Source: Gnetum montanum
Taxonomy: Eukaryota; Streptophyta; Gnetopsida; Gnetales; Gnetaceae
NCBI GenBank assembly: GCA_015680685.1
Contig: MNCI01013900.1
Coordinates: 388,534-452,533 of the forward strand
Direction: 5' to 3'
DNA length: 64,000 nucleotides
In this document: piece after piece, positions 11,443 through 23,894 of the stretch
Layout of the letters: each line of letters opens with the position of its first letter
Numbering within the stretch: position 1 is the stretch's first letter
Position numbers and translations under genes: made by a program
The notes under the pieces: generated by a model
Told to the model about the DNA's origin: nothing
What the model saw: only the letters and a program-made list of their open reading frames with translations
The model's database searches: none

Positions 11443-13860
11443 ATGTCTTCTTATCACAAGAGTGCTTCTCTACCCAGGTCTAATGGAGCTCATTAGTTAG
11501 TGCCGCAACAATATCGACTGGTATACACTCATCTTGATGAGTACATACCTGATTTCACCTTCATCTTACATTAGGATGAATAGTTTTGGTGGTGTGACAT
11601 GGAGGGCAACATCATGTTGCCATTTTATTGATCTATTCCTGCAATGCTCCAAAAAATGCTTATATGATGGGATCTTAAGGAACTTCATGTTGAGTATGTT
11701 GTGCAAGATAGTGATGCTAGGGATTATTATCCCATTGAGGCACAACATCTATAGGATTGATAGCTAGAACAATGTTATGAATTTGCAAAAGGAAAAGGAT
11801 TTAATGATTTTCCATTCCTGCTATACCAAAAGAATGATGGGGAACCCTTCTCTTAGGGTTTTCCATTCAATGAAGTTCCTCTCTTTGACTTTGGTGAAGA
11901 AGGTCAAAACCAAAACTTGTAGTCCACAATTCACAATCTTGTTTTTGGTAAGAATGGATCCAATGATAAAGAAGGATCTAGAGGGGCAAGTCAAGGTAGG
12001 AATGTAGACACAAAAAAAGACCATGATTGTGGTCATGATCAGCAAAAAGGGAGTAGAAGGCATCATGATGATACTGGTCCTCCTTCCTCTTCACCTTCGT
12101 TGTCTTTTTATTCTTCTAGCTTTGACCACAACCACAGGAGGTGAGACTATGATGGGGATGACTAAAACAATCGATGATACTAAAATGATCAAAGGGACCG
12201 TCAAGCTCAACATAATTAAGGACACAGACATTCAAGAGAGGCACATCACCATGAATGGAGCAGTAGAAGACATCATAGGCACCATGATCATGGCCTTGAT
12301 GAGCCTTTGCTTGCTACTTGAAGTATGCTCAATATTGTAGAGGCAGTACGAATTCCAACAATGCATGTGAAGGATAGTTGGATCAAAAGGCTAGACATGA
12401 ACAATATTCCTTGGTTCAAAGGGGGATATAACTCTAATCTATAGAACCATCTCCAAGCTTTTCAAGATGCAAGTGCCTTGCAAAACATAGAGAATGAGTG
12501 GAAAAAACTTAAGTTGTTTCCAAGAACACTCATCAAAGAAGAAAAAAACTAGTACTGGTCCTTAGAGCTAGAATTTATTAGATGATGGAGTACCATGATT
12601 GAATTGTTTAATAATAAATATCAAACATACGCTAGAGTGTTCAACTTGAGAAGGCAAATCCAAAGATGAAAGCAAGGAACACATGAACCCTTGGATGCTA
12701 CCATCGATCGATACTATTCTTTAGTGCATAAATGTCTTGGCCATGGTTATTCTGAACTAAATCAACTTCACCACATTGTAGACAGGCTTTGATCAGAAAC
12801 AAGGAGAATCCTTGGTGTCTATGCCCAAGGGTGACTATCAAAATTAAGTGACCATTAGATACAAAGAATAATCAAGTAGGTAGCTAAACAGGAGGGTGAA
12901 TTAAGAAAAAGAGAAACTGCAAAAGAATATAATCATGATCCTTCCATTTACAAGAGTGAGGTTCGATTCTATGATAGTTAGGAAGAATCCACACCTAATG
13001 AGGTGGTGAATAGAAAAACCTTGCCACTCCAAAAATTTCAATTTGAAATTATGACCAAGGTTGATCAATTATGGGACTCCATGGATAGCAAATTTCAAGT
13101 TGTCCTAAAAATTGCTGAAGAGTCCAAAGAATAAGGTAGTGATCATGAGCATAGGAGGTCCAAGGAAGTTGAATATGTCTATAAAAAAGATAAGGATAAT
13201 ATTTATATGATAGAAAAAGTTGTAAAAAGTGAATTAGATGATGATGGTGGATATGACATCTGCTAGTACATACATCATAAGGGATATTGCCCCATAGTGT
13301 CAGATTTATAGGAGTCTAGTATGTATCCTTTGAATCCATGACTAACACAAAGGAAAACATCTAAAAAATTATCTTATCCTCAAGGTAATTTTAGATAGTT
13401 CTAGTAGCAATAGCAATATTATCCCAATGGAACTCCACCACAACCATATGAGCAGTATCAACAATGGCAGCAATCACAATCATGGGCACTGGCACCACCA
13501 AGGCAGTAATACCCTTACAAACAACTTGATCCATATGGGTACTGCATTCAACATCCTATCTCCATGTGACTCTTCCAGTCACGTTTCTACTTTTCAATCT
13601 CACTACCACCCTTTTGATTATTATCAAAATTATTCTCTACATGAAAGAAGAGATACCACCTTTTATCCTTATCCCCCTCCTATCCCTACATATGTTCCTC
13701 CTCCAGTTGCATAGCTACCACCTACTCCACCTATGTAGGATGAACTACCAACTCAACCGCAACAACACAATGCTACTAGGGTTGTTAATCTACAACTGAT
13801 TCATCAACTAAGTGGGTCAAATACTCGATCAAGGAAAAGACCTTTCTTGTGACCCTGTAG
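11443..13860 (+). pseudogene. P1 gag (decayed)
   Basis: The region encodes the capsid/nucleocapsid polyprotein of P1. The likely start is ATG at 11443 (MSSYHKS...), which aligns with the gag starts of E3 (41362) and E4 (56122). The Gag core at about 12340-12790 reads IPWFKGGYNSNL then LQAFQDASALQNIENEW and LKLFPRTL, the pattern of the plant retrotransposon gag family (PF03732). At about 13245-13300 a knuckle CDIC*YIHHKGYCP fits C-x2-C-x3-H-x4-C, with a TAG directly after the second Cys. A Pro/Gln/Tyr-rich tail follows (about 13420-13740). In-frame stops start within about 20 codons of the ATG, so no intact product is possible. Confidence 0.8.
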
Positions 13861-13989
13861 TCCACCTATGGTTGACAATCTAATCCCTCCATCTTCTTTT
13901 GTATCAAATTCCTTTGAGTCCCCTTCAAACAAAAATCTACCTAGGATTCATACTGTGATGCTTACTCACAACATATCTGATTGGATCTA

Positions 13990-14410
13990 GGCTAGAAACC
14001 TTCTAAGGAAACTAGCTGATCCTAGAAGCCCTCTCATCTATTTGCAGATTGTTGGGAATGAACCATGTAAAGCTCTTCTTGACTCAGGTTCTAGTGTCAA
14101 TTTAATTTCTCATGAGATGTACATTGCATGGAATGTGCCTCCTTGAAGAAGAGCACTATCTAATTAGAATTGGTAGACCAGTCCATCATTATTCCATTAG
14201 AACTAGTGGAAGACATTATGACCATTATCTGTGGGTGTTCTTATCCTACTGATTTCCTAGTGATCAAAGTGGAGAACTACAAAGGGGATTTACCAATCAT
14301 CATGGGAAGGGAATGGCTTAGCACCATTGATGCAAGAATGGGCATTAGAGATCTTGTCCTAGAAATATCCAAAGAAAATGCATTTGGAAAGATTGAGAAA
14401 AAGTGAGTTC
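13990..14410 (+). pseudogene. P1 aspartic protease (decayed)
   Basis: This is the retropepsin-like protease that would cut the Gag-Pol polyprotein. The active-site motif ALLDSGSSVNLIS reads at about 14072-14110. The second half, including LPIIMGREWLSTIDA, reads in another frame at 14170-14406, which is open for 78 codons and ends in KIEKK. A frameshift near 14140-14170 separates the halves. E3 and E5 carry the same second half. Confidence 0.8.
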
Positions 14411-14985
14411 CCTGAATTGTGTACAGTAATATAGGGTGTAATTGTGTGCAAAAACTCTTGACTGTGAAACAAGAATCTATCTCTACATGTAAGCAGTATG
14501 CACCAGAAGCAAAAATTCAAAGGTGTTTGTATGTAGTAGCCACAAGATAGGAGGGCACCCAGTGGCTGACCGTTGATTCTAAGAGTAGCTCACTTTGCAT
14601 GGAATTGACTAAAAGCCTAACATGTGCATATTTCATAAGCATGGATGAACTAGAGCAAGTTCATCACCAACTCTTTGATGATGCAAATGATGATACTTAT
14701 TAGGAAGAGTTGGAAATTCCTAAAAGTTTTAATCAAGGGACCCTTAAACTAAAAATGCTACCGACCGAAATGAAATATGTATTTTTAAAAAATGGGAAGT
14801 TGGTAATAATCAATGCAAATCTTGCTTTAGAGTAGAAAAAGATGTTGTTGAATGTGGTTGAAAAATGGTCAGTAGCTTTTTCTTAGTCATATCTTGAACT
14901 CACAGGGATTGATCTTAGGATATGCCAGCATTATATCTACACTAATCTGACAATGAAGCTAAAGAGATAGCTACAAAGGCAATTG
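14411..14985 (+). pseudogene. P1 protease-RT linker (decayed)
   Basis: Translation in broken frames gives the linker also seen in E5 (59967-60420), including the acidic DDANDDTY-like stretch around 14680-14700 and a region leading to reverse transcriptase. No separate function is recognised. Confidence 0.5.
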
Positions 14986-15165
14986 AACCCCAAACAGAAG
15001 TAGATCATGAAAGAGGAAATCAAACAACTCCTCAAGGTGGGGTTCATTTATCCCATTGCGGATAGTGAGTGGGTTACTCCACTTGTAATTGTACCAAAGA
15101 AAGGAGGCAAGTGATGGGTATACATGAATTTTTTGCTACTAAATATGGCAACATTCAAGAACCAT
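14986..15165 (+). pseudogene. P1 reverse transcriptase, N-terminal part
   Basis: The translation runs through IMKEEIKQLLKVGFIYPIAD, SEWVTPLVIVPKKGGK and NMATFKNH, the first Ty3/gypsy RT blocks. The conserved KDGKWR is degraded to KGGK followed by a stop. The reading frame stops at ACCAT (15161-15165), where E1 inserted. The RT resumes in frame at 23895 with the duplicated ACCAT followed by FPLPFVDQVL. Confidence 0.9.
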
Positions 15166-16044
15166 TGATGAGTGGAGAGGTAACCCTACACTCAACCATA
15201 CAAATACAAGCATTTCAAGCATGATCTAGTCGAACTCCATAGATGGGCTAGTTGCAGTATCTAGATAGTTACTTGTTGATCGTAGTTCACTATCTTCCCA
15301 CCTGGACTAGTATTTGCTTTGTCACATATGGTTTAGTCCAGAGTGAGGTGTATGATGTAGTCCTAAACTAGTACTACTCCTAGAGGCAATAGATAATAAC
15401 TTTAATTAAGCTAGGAGGAAAAGGGAGAGAGAGTTAAGCTAATAGGACATAGGGGGAGAGAATCTAAACTAGCCTAAGTACAATGAGCATCTATTCCTTA
15501 ATCATTCATACACATCTTGGACCTCGTTTATGACTACTACTAGGATTACCAAGTGCATATCCTACGTACACTACTAGGATACCAAGTAGTCACACTTAAA
15601 TGCTCATGATTAAGTCGTACTCATTCCGTGTTTAATAACAGGGATAGGAGTTGAGGGTAAAAAAGTATTAATTAAGAAAGCAATAAATAATAATTAAATA
15701 ATTAAACTAAGTGAATGCTGTAGTGATAAAGTAATCTCAATCTTTATTTCTGGTCATGTACGTGTCCAAGTACATCACACTTGAATAAAGGTGTTGTACA
15801 ATTACAATCATCACACTGTGGGCATGCACTGGGAGAAAGGGTTGAGAATAACTAAAAATGAAAACTAGCTTCTAACTGAACAACCCCTTTCCTTTGTGTG
15901 CCTACATGTGTATTTATAGGTCCACATAGGAGTTACAATATCGTGTATCTGATATCATTATTTAGGTTGTGATATCACATACCCAATATCGTGGATTTGA
16001 TATTGCGAGTTTGATATCGAAGCCTAATGAGTCATGATTTATCA
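15166..16044 (-). repeat. E1 3' LTR
   Basis: The LTR is 879 bp, the pair of 23030-23894 and close to the solo LTR at 7849-8716. The TATA box is at 15911-15919 (CTATAAATA on the minus strand). A U3 array of GATATC-type palindromes lies just upstream of it at about 15940-16020. Confidence 0.9.
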
Positions 16045-16058
16045 TACCCCCACGACTG
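16045..16058 (-). other. E1 polypurine tract
   Basis: On the minus strand CAGTCGTGGGGGTA abuts the 3' LTR start TGAT. This is the expected plus-strand priming site, and the same GGGGGTA ends the tract in P1, E3 and E4. Confidence 0.75.
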
Positions 16059-16099
16059 AATGAAAACTCATCCTCAAGTTGAAAAAAATGAGAAAAAGC

Positions 16100-19030
16100 C
16101 CCATTGATTACATAGTGGATAGGTATGGGATTATTGACTAACTAGGAATTATTCATGCCACAATGGAGAATTGAACAAAACAAAATTGGGACATGAACAA
16201 AAATTGCAAAATTGCAAAATTTTATTGGAACTCATGTGGTTCCAAGTGGTAGTGGCTCCTCCATGGGTCACTTCCCCTATCTTGTGCTCCAGGTTTTTGG
16301 ATTTGGTGGCTTTGAAGGAGTGCCTAAAGCTTTCCTCTTCAGTTTGGGGATCCTGTGCCATGCATGCTGATGCTCTATTGTTTGATTGAGTTGGCACTTC
16401 CCATGGCCACAGTAGTTGCAGAAACATCTGATTTGCTTTGATGTACCAGGCTGTAAACAATTTTCGTTCCTTCTCCTATGCTCTAGCATTATCTTTGTAG
16501 TCCTTTCAATCTATAAGTGATTGATCCAAGTCCACCACAGCATCTTTCTGCCCCTGGTAGCTAGCCTTGACCACCTCCAACTTAGAATTTGCAACTTCTA
16601 GCCTTTGCAATGTTTTCTTGTGTTCCACAAATTTTGTTTCATATTTGGCATAGGTGGTAAATACCTACTTCTCCAGCTCTATTTTGGGGAATATTACTAT
16701 TAACATGGCTAGATTGGCATACCACAAGTTTGCCAATTCCATGTACTCTGTAAGATCTTAGATCTACAAGTCCCAATTTTTGAGCTTTGCTTGGTGAGCA
16801 AATGCATATGTGTCCAATATGGCTTGCCAATCAGTGTGCTAAGCACTAAAGGTGTTAATGTGGAACTTGGCCATATGGATCTCTTTCTTGATGACTTGCT
16901 TGTACATCCCCACCTAGTCTCTAAAATGCTCTTTTAATTTTTCATGTTGCTTGGTATCATTTTTCCACGCACTTATTTCAATGGCTGTCTTTTGACAGAT
17001 TACATGTACCTCCTCCATTGAGAGGGTTTGATTCTCTCTAGCCAAGCGATTCATGTCTTGGTTAACCCTGACCAACTATTCTTGTAATTGCTAAAAATTT
17101 TCTTTGAGAACATTTTTCTATTTCTCCATAGTGTTCAACCAAAGATTGTCTATGATGAGCTATTTATTCTCTTCCTATAAGGCCTTAAGTGCTTTGGTAT
17201 GAGTGTATGTTTGCACTTGTGCCTTGGAAGCATCCCAATTGGCCTTCTCCTTCTCCTCCACCACTCTTTTATTATCTGCCAATATTTTATTGAGCTGCTC
17301 TATCTTGAAATTTTCCAGCTAGTTTGCGCGAATGAATTGAGATGGGTCTTGTTGTGTAGCTTGCAATGTATCGAGCCTTTCTTGGAGTCTTTCCAACTCC
17401 ACCTCTACATGCTCGGCCCTGATCTCTATCATGAATAACCTTCCTTTGGTGGAGATGAGGTTTGATTGCATTGCTGTGACACCTTTTGGGATGTCAAACA
17501 AGGACATCATTACTTATCCTATTTGCAGCAACCGATCAAGAACATCCTCATGCTCTACAGGAGTCATTGAGGGACCAGATAGGGTTTGAGCATCATGTGT
17601 TCCTATGAAATCTACTGGTGGCACAACAGGGATGTTGAAAGATTTCTTGATGTGATCCATGATCACTTCTATAGCTCCCATTGCATCTTGGTGCTACATG
17701 ACCACTACTGTGGCCCCTTCACCAGCTTCTAGTTTCACCTGAAACGATGTAGCGTTCCTTGAAATTTGTTGTGACCAATGTGTCTCCCCTCCTCCTATCT
17801 AGATGGACACTTCACCTTGTGTGTGATCTATAGAAATTTTGAATTGTACGATGTCATCAATGACACAGAAGAGATTGGCATCATCATGACTTCCCTAGTT
17901 GACTGTCTCAGCAATGGCCCTAAGATGGCTTATCGACTATCGATAATTCTGCGATGATGGTGATGGTTGGTCTCACTGGCTTGTGCATGGTCCTACTTCT
18001 TACTGTTGACTGGGCCTTGTACTTGGGAGTTGGCTAGGCCCTACAGTTTGAGTTGTAGTGGGCCCCACTGTCTATTCTTGTTTTGGCTCTAGCGTCTAAC
18101 CAACACTCTTTCTTGGGGTTGGTGACGTTAGCAACTTAGCAAATGAAGGATTTTGGGCTCTTCTGGGGACATCATTGGTGTACCCCAAAATTCCAGCATG
18201 CCTACATAACTTCCTGATGAGATAAGGAAAGGGCAACATGAACTTCCCTATCTTGTGTTCTTCAAATTGCCTCAAGATCTCCATGACATATAGATGGGGA
18301 ATGTTAGCATTAACCTTGACCATCAATATTGCACTTCTTCTTACCATATATGTTGAGATTCTATTTAATCCTTTTGGGGGAAAGATGTAATAAGTGCCAA
18401 TACTGAAATATATTCTTTCTTCTAACATCAACTCTCCATATGTCTTGTCCTCCTTTTTGTATGCCATTTTCAACCAAATTCTTTGCACATTAGCATCGGA
18501 GTGAGTGGGTAGGTGAGAAACTTTTGGCTCTGTATTCAGAAGGTTTAACACTTCCAAAATGGCCTTGGTGGAAAAATCTACAGACACACCACTAATGTCA
18601 ACTATGGTGCCTTCTTCTTTGTTATGCCAAAATTGGTACGTTTCTCCTAAGTACCAGGCACCACTTTCAGAGAGGATGGGCCATAATGGGGACCCTTTGA
18701 GTTGGTCCCTAATAGCCTCAGGAGTGAACTCCATGAAAGGTCCAAAGTTCAATTCCATGATCACAGTTGCCAATGTGGACCTTTCATAGATGGCCTGAAC
18801 ACACTGTAGGGACAACATGAGATGTTGTCCCTATTTAGGTGTTTTAGCATCTCCTACTTCTACCTGTATCAATTGCATAGTAGCAGGAGGATCTTGATGG
18901 ATGTTAAATGATTGTGCCTCCTACTCTACATGTTTCTCAGGAGATGCCTGGCCTCTGCCTCTCCTTGGTCACTTGGACACACCTTGAGAGGGTCCTTCTT
19001 ATTGTCCATGTTTAGGGGCCATCTGCAATC
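16100..19030 (-). pseudogene. E1 extra 3' ORF: Transposase_32-like domain plus coiled-coil tail
   Basis: A long coding region lies between the spacer and the 3' LTR, with its apparent start MAPKHGQ near 19022. The central part (18096-18818) is open for 240 codons and is listed separately. Downstream the reading continues in broken frames, with Pro/Ser/Gln-rich linkers (about 17950-18090). It then forms heptad-rich coiled coil, for example LERLQERLDTLQATQQ within 17319-17510, and Lys/Glu/Ala-rich helices to about 16100. E3 has the equivalent ORF, also starting MAPKP. The role of such extra ORFs in Athila/Tat elements is not settled; envelope-like or regulatory functions have been proposed. Confidence 0.65.
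18096..18818 (-). CDS. Uninterrupted 240-codon ORF, Transposase_32-like domain
   Basis: This is the longest uninterrupted transposon ORF in the window apart from the host gene. Residues about 10-220 resemble the 'putative plant transposon protein' domain (Transposase_32, PF20167). The clearest part runs from MLEERIYFSIGTYYIFPP to LPFPYLIRKLCRHAGI: a helical segment, a hydrophobic strip, then the characteristic 'LPFPxLIxxLCxxAG' close. The call rests on motif memory, not on a search. The frame is a fragment of the larger extra ORF: upstream it is closed by a stop at about 18826, and the Met at 18818 need not be a real start. No catalytic residues are evident despite the family name. Confidence 0.55.
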   Translation of the reverse strand: MLSLQCVQAIYERSTLATVIMELNFGPFMEFTPEAIRDQLKGSPLWPILSESGAWYLGETYQFWHNKEEGTIVDISGVSVDFSTKAILEVLNLLNTEPKVSHLPTHSDANVQRIWLKMAYKKEDKTYGELMLEERIYFSIGTYYIFPPKGLNRISTYMVRRSAILMVKVNANIPHLYVMEILRQFEEHKIGKFMLPFPYLIRKLCRHAGILGYTNDVPRRAQNPSFAKLLTSPTPRKSVG

Positions 19031-21310
19031 ACACGGGGTTGATCATTAGTAAGGTTTCTTACAAAAGTTGAGTTATATCTTACTTCTTTCCTTAATGAGT
19101 TCATTTTATTATTTTGTGTAATTCAGAGTTAAGAAATTTTGTAAAAATGTCCCCTAAAAGTTTTAATATTAGGCTCAATTTGATTAGGTGGCTTCAATAT
19201 TTAATTTCCTAGTGTAGGTGAGAAAGATTATTTTTGGCAATATGTTTATCAATTTTATAATCAATTTCCCTTTATAATATCCTTTAGGCAATGATGAATT
19301 TTGAAAAATTTATGCATGATTTGGCGTGTACCCTTCCCCCCACAACTAAGCTGAATACTCTGTGTTTAGGTAGGTTTGATCAAAATGAGAATTGGAGCAC
19401 TAGCAAGTGAGTTATGATTGGTTGACCAAGAGGTGCGCAAGTCATAATTCATAGAATAAAATTTGAAAAACTTCCCTTGCGTGAATAGTTAAGAATGATG
19501 TTGATGGGCGCAGGGGGTCCATATATATAGTTTTTGTTGAGGTGATATCGCGTACCTGCTAACATGACCTTGATATTGTGACCTATTGAAAATAGGGTAC
19601 TTAGAAAAATTGATAAATTTTTTAAATTCTAAGGTAGAAAATGAAGGACTTGAGGTTAATGTAAAAGGTCTAGTGTAATATTGAATAGACCTAAAGGCAC
19701 AAAAAGTATAATGGTGTAGAATCTAATAATAAAAGTCATGAAGAGTATGAGGAAAAGGGACATGTTTTGGTACATAGGAATGGTTGAACCAGAAGGAAAG
19801 AATGTAGTACTCAGAGGGTATAAAATGATGTGATGGTGATGTTTAATGAGTGGAAATTACAAGGGTTACGTAAGTGGATCCTCCCCAAAGTAGGTTCCTA
19901 CCTGTGATGCCCTTACATAACCACCTTGAAGGTGTTCATAGGCACTAGAGGGTGAAATGTAATCCACACTAGTTCCACAAAACACACACATGTAGATGCC
20001 ATTGTAATGAGGTATGAATTTTATGCTACATATGACACAAGTCATAAATGCTTGAACAGTGAGATCAAACAAGTCATAGAAGGGATTGCAATGATCAGGA
20101 TGTGACAGAATTGACTCAGGACACAATGAATCTTATGTGTAGGGCATGCTTAAGGTGTCATTAACCTATCGCTCCAAAACCAAGACCAAGTCCATTCCTT
20201 TGATTAGTCACATCACATCATTTCATCCCATGATGGACATTCATAAGGGGATCATGACAATAAGGCATATGATCACTTGGCGTTTCGTTCAAGGGAGGAG
20301 TGATTCAAATTTGTTTGTGGCACTTTGCTCTTTTTTTTTTGAATGCTTAATCTAGGGAAGCCACCTACCTTTAGGCATGGGTGCATGTCTTTCTAGTGGA
20401 ACCACCTAGAATATCATTAGGTGTTTTTTTATGAGTGTCCTTATTACTCTTACTCTCATTTTGTGTTAGATCTACAAGGATCTTAGTACAACCAGGCTGC
20501 ATGATAGCACTTAGAGATGTCACCAAAGAGAATCCACAAATCCCCTTGATGTCACACCCTGGACATTTCTTCTTGGTCCATCATTTTTCACTCTAGGCAT
20601 AATGAGCACAACATTATTTTAAGTTTTAATGATGTCAACAATATCATCATACCTAGAGTAGAACCTCTTATTAATAGAATGGGTGGGTGGATGTGATGGG
20701 CTCATTGTCCAAGTAATTAGTCACCTAATACTTGATAGCATAGAACAACACCTCAACCAATGAGTCACATGAGTGCTTTATTCATAGATGAGATTGCTCA
20801 TATAAGAAAAAGATAAAACAATAATGTGAAAGATGAAAAACTAGAAAACAAAAAATTGTAAAATTAAAGAAAAGGAAAAATATTTATTAATCCTACTTGT
20901 TAGAATGGAGGATACCCCCCATAACTAAATGGTTGAGCATAGCTAGGATTAATAAATGAAAGGTTGGGATCCTTGCATGTTGGAAATATTGAGACCTGGT
21001 CATACTTACCCCATTGGGATTCACACACTTCATTAAAGTTGACATAGTGGGGCAAGTTATAAGATGTGGTTAATTTATAAGGAGTTGACCCACTATAGCA
21101 CTTGCGACTGTAAGATGGTATGCAAGGATTAATATGTCTCCTTATGTGGCTATATTCATTAGGCTACATGGTTGTTGGATTTTTGATTGGTGGCCCTGAT
21201 AAGGTAACACGAGGCGTTGGATTTGAGGAGAAAGATGTAGCATAGTGTTGGACTTGTCCTGAGCTGGAAAATGTAGTGGTATTGGAATTGTGTTATCCCT
21301 TTCTATGATC
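19031..21310 (-). other. E1 spacer with conserved noncoding block
   Basis: This lies between gag and the extra ORF, where E3 has pol plus spacer. The part at about 19860-20430 matches spacers in P1, E3 and E4 on the appropriate strands (shared pieces: CTCCCCAAAGTAGG, a T-rich run, then GGCATGGGTGCATG). The frame at 19866-20126 is open but falls in this noncoding block and shows no family motif. I see no pol sequence. Confidence 0.6.
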
Positions 21311-22897
21311 ATGTCTAAAGAAGAGATACCTTCAATGTTGTGGAGGGTTCCCACTGCTTTTGATAGTAGAAGCACAAGTAATGTTCATGGATTGATGTTA
21401 TGGTGCAAATCCTTTGGGTACAATTGGTGGCAATATAGAAGGAGGTGAAGGATGAGAATGTTGAAATTGAGGAGAAGTGTAAGGTACCCAAGGTGGTGGT
21501 CCTGTTGGTGAGGATATGGATTGATGACATTGAGGAGAATGATAATAATGTGGTGAGATAGAGGATGTTGACCTGGTTGAGGAAACAAGATGTTGGACTT
21601 GATAAGCATTTGGGTTCAGATGGTATGAAGGTTGTAACCAGTTTGGGGGTGGCCTCCCCCACGACTGGGATTGTTGCCACTATGATCAAACACAGTATTT
21701 CTATATGAACTCTAGATGTAACATTCTTCCCCAATGCTCATGTAAATGTGACAAAATTTGGCATTTGCCTTTGGGGTGATCATATAGGAAAATGTCACAT
21801 TGATACATATGATTGGTAGTTGAGTTCTTATTCTCTTCAACCCTTCTCTTCGATTGTCTAGTGGTATTGTGTCCTATTTCTTGGTTTTCCATGGCTCTAC
21901 CTCCAATAATGTTGGCATATTATCCACATTTTTCATGTATCCACTCTGTCATCTTATTGATCTTTGCCTCAATTTTGCCTAGGGATTGTAATATTCACAA
22001 AGATGGTTCCACCTCCTTGAGGTGAGTTGATTTTTCCTCTTCCTAATTATGGACCTTTGTTGATTTAAGATTTTGATCTTGTTGAGATTTTTTAACATTC
22101 TCCCATTTAGCCATTTCTCCTTCTTCTTTTGCTAGCTACTTAATAAGCTCTTGGAATTGATGGGTTCATAGTTCATATAGTTGACCTGGGGCATACATCC
22201 CTAAGGTTTCCCTTGTTTCATTACAGATCCCATCTATAATATGGTACATTAGCCTCTCCTCAGAGAACCCATGGCCTAGGCAATTATTTAATAATGCATA
22301 ATATCTTTCTAAGGCCATATTCAAGGGTTTATGATGTGCTTGTTTCCATTCTTAGATTTGTCTCCTCAAGGCTAACACTCTTGCATAGGTTTGATATCTT
22401 TCATTGAAGAGTTCTAACATTGTTGGCCAACATCATATTGATTTTGGTTTTACAGACCTATACCATACTTTTGCTTGGTCAAAGAGTGTTGTAGAAAAGA
22501 GCTTAAGTTTTTGCCATCCATTATTAATATTGTTCCATATACAGGCATCATGGAAGGCTTGTAAATGATGTTGTGGATCTAACTCATAGCCTCCTAAAAA
22601 TTTGGAAAAATTGTTTAAATCAAGCTTAGATAGACATATTTCCTTATGATGCTTGTGGAATATTTGAACAGCCTCTTGTATATGCATTAGGCTCTTAGTG
22701 GCCAATAGGGGTTCATCATCACTAGGTAGATTATGAGTTTGTAAGTTGGGATAATGTTGTCTTTGTTGATGTACATAGGAGATCCCTACATTAGATTGAG
22801 TACTCCAAACCTCATCTTCATCATCATATAATTTGTTGGTTCCCCAATGAATTGCCTTACTGGTTGTTGCATTGTCATAGTCATGTGAGAGAGACAT
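21310..22897 (-). pseudogene. E1 gag (N-terminal 154 codons open, rest decayed)
   Basis: The Gag polyprotein starts at ATG 22897 (MSLSHDYDN...). The first 154 codons (22433-22897) are open and include FSKFLGGYELDPQHHLQAFH, the Gag core, and FDQAKVWYRS. Frames break after that. At about 21745-21800 a knuckle reads CDIFLYDHPKGKC, the C-x2-C-x3-H-x4-C pattern with the second Cys changed to Phe. A Pro/Ser/His-rich tail (about 21320-21700) ends the coding region. An open Gag N-terminus in an element lacking pol could allow particles to be supplied in trans, but the later stops argue against present activity. Confidence 0.75.
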
Positions 22898-23009
22898 TGT
22901 GATGAATTATGTGTGACTTATCTGTAATTCATTTCTCTCTAAAAGATATATCATTAATGCTTATTTACAATGATCTTGGATGATATAACTAATCTAGATA
23001 ACTAGCACT

Positions 23010-23029
23010 ATCCCTGGAAACATTGCCAA
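23010..23029 (-). other. E1 primer-binding site (tRNA-Asp type)
   Basis: TTGGCAATGTTTCCAGGGAT on the minus strand directly follows the 5' LTR. It is a decayed version of the tRNA-Asp complement seen also in P1, E3 and E4. Confidence 0.7.
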
Positions 23030-23894
23030 TGATGAGTGAAAAGGTACCCTTACACTCAACCATACAAATACAAGCATTTCATGCACAATATGGTTGAACT
23101 CCATAGATAGGCTAGTTGTGGTATCTAGATAGTTACTCGTTGATCATAGTTTGCTGTCTTCCCACCTCGACTAGTATTTGCTTTGTCACATATGGTTTAG
23201 CCCAGAGTGAGGTGTATGATGTAGTCCTAAACTAGTGCTACTCCTAGAGGCAATAGAAAGTAACTTTAATTAAGCTAGGAGGAAAAGGGAGAGAGAGTTA
23301 AGCTAATAGGACATAGGGGGAGAGAATCTAAAATAGCCTAAGTGTGATGAGCATCCTTTCCTTAATCATCTGTACACATATTGGACCTCATGTATGACTA
23401 CTACTAGGATTACCAAGCGCACATCCTAGGTACACTACTGGGATACCAAGTTGTCACACTTAAATGCTCTTGATTAAGTCGTACTCATTCTACATTTAGT
23501 AATAGGGATAGGAGTTGAGGGTAAAGAAGTATTAATTAAGAAAGTAATAAATAAAAATTAAATAATTAAACTAAGTGAATGCTATAGTGATGAAGTAATC
23601 TTGATTTTTATTTCTAGTCATGTGCATGTCCAAGTACGTCACACTTGAATAAAGGTGTCGTATAATTACAATCATCACACTATGGGCATGCACTAGGAGA
23701 AAGGGTTGAGAAGAACTAAAAATGAAAAATAACTTCTAATTGAACTACCCGTTATCTCCATGCACCTACATGTGTATTTATAGGTCCACACATGAGTCAC
23801 AATATCATGTATCTAATATTGTTATTTAGGTCACGATATCATGTACCCGATATCGTGGACCCGATATTGGAGCCTAATGAATCATGATTCGTCA
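23030..23894 (-). repeat. E1 5' LTR
   Basis: The LTR is 865 bp, paired with 15166-16044. The TATA box is at 23775-23783, with the U3 palindrome array at about 23793-23872. Differences from the 3' LTR are mostly transitions at CG/CA/TG positions. Confidence 0.9.

Larger units (their letters stand above)
15166..23894 (-). mobile_element. E1: pol-less Athila/Tat-type element nested in P1
   Basis: E1 is a complete minus-strand element of 8729 bp, with LTRs at 23030-23894 (5') and 15166-16044 (3'). Perfect target duplications ACCAT lie at 15161-15165 and 23895-23899. The internal region (6985 bp) holds gag (about 21310-22897), the conserved spacer (about 19860-20430) and a long extra ORF (about 16100-19030). 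I found no protease, reverse transcriptase, RNase H or integrase sequence. It therefore looks non-autonomous and would have needed a relative such as E3 for enzymes. It is younger than P1, into which it inserted. Confidence 0.9.

Noticed and set aside
18559-18789. Plus-strand open frame opposite the E1 extra ORF
   Set aside because: It is antisense to the 240-codon minus-strand ORF, whose translation has family-like features while this one has none.
19866-20126. 86-codon minus-strand ORF in the E1 spacer with several Cys/His residues
   Set aside because: It lies in the block conserved as noncoding sequence in P1, E3 and E4, where the frame is not kept, and the Cys/His spacing fits no zinc finger.
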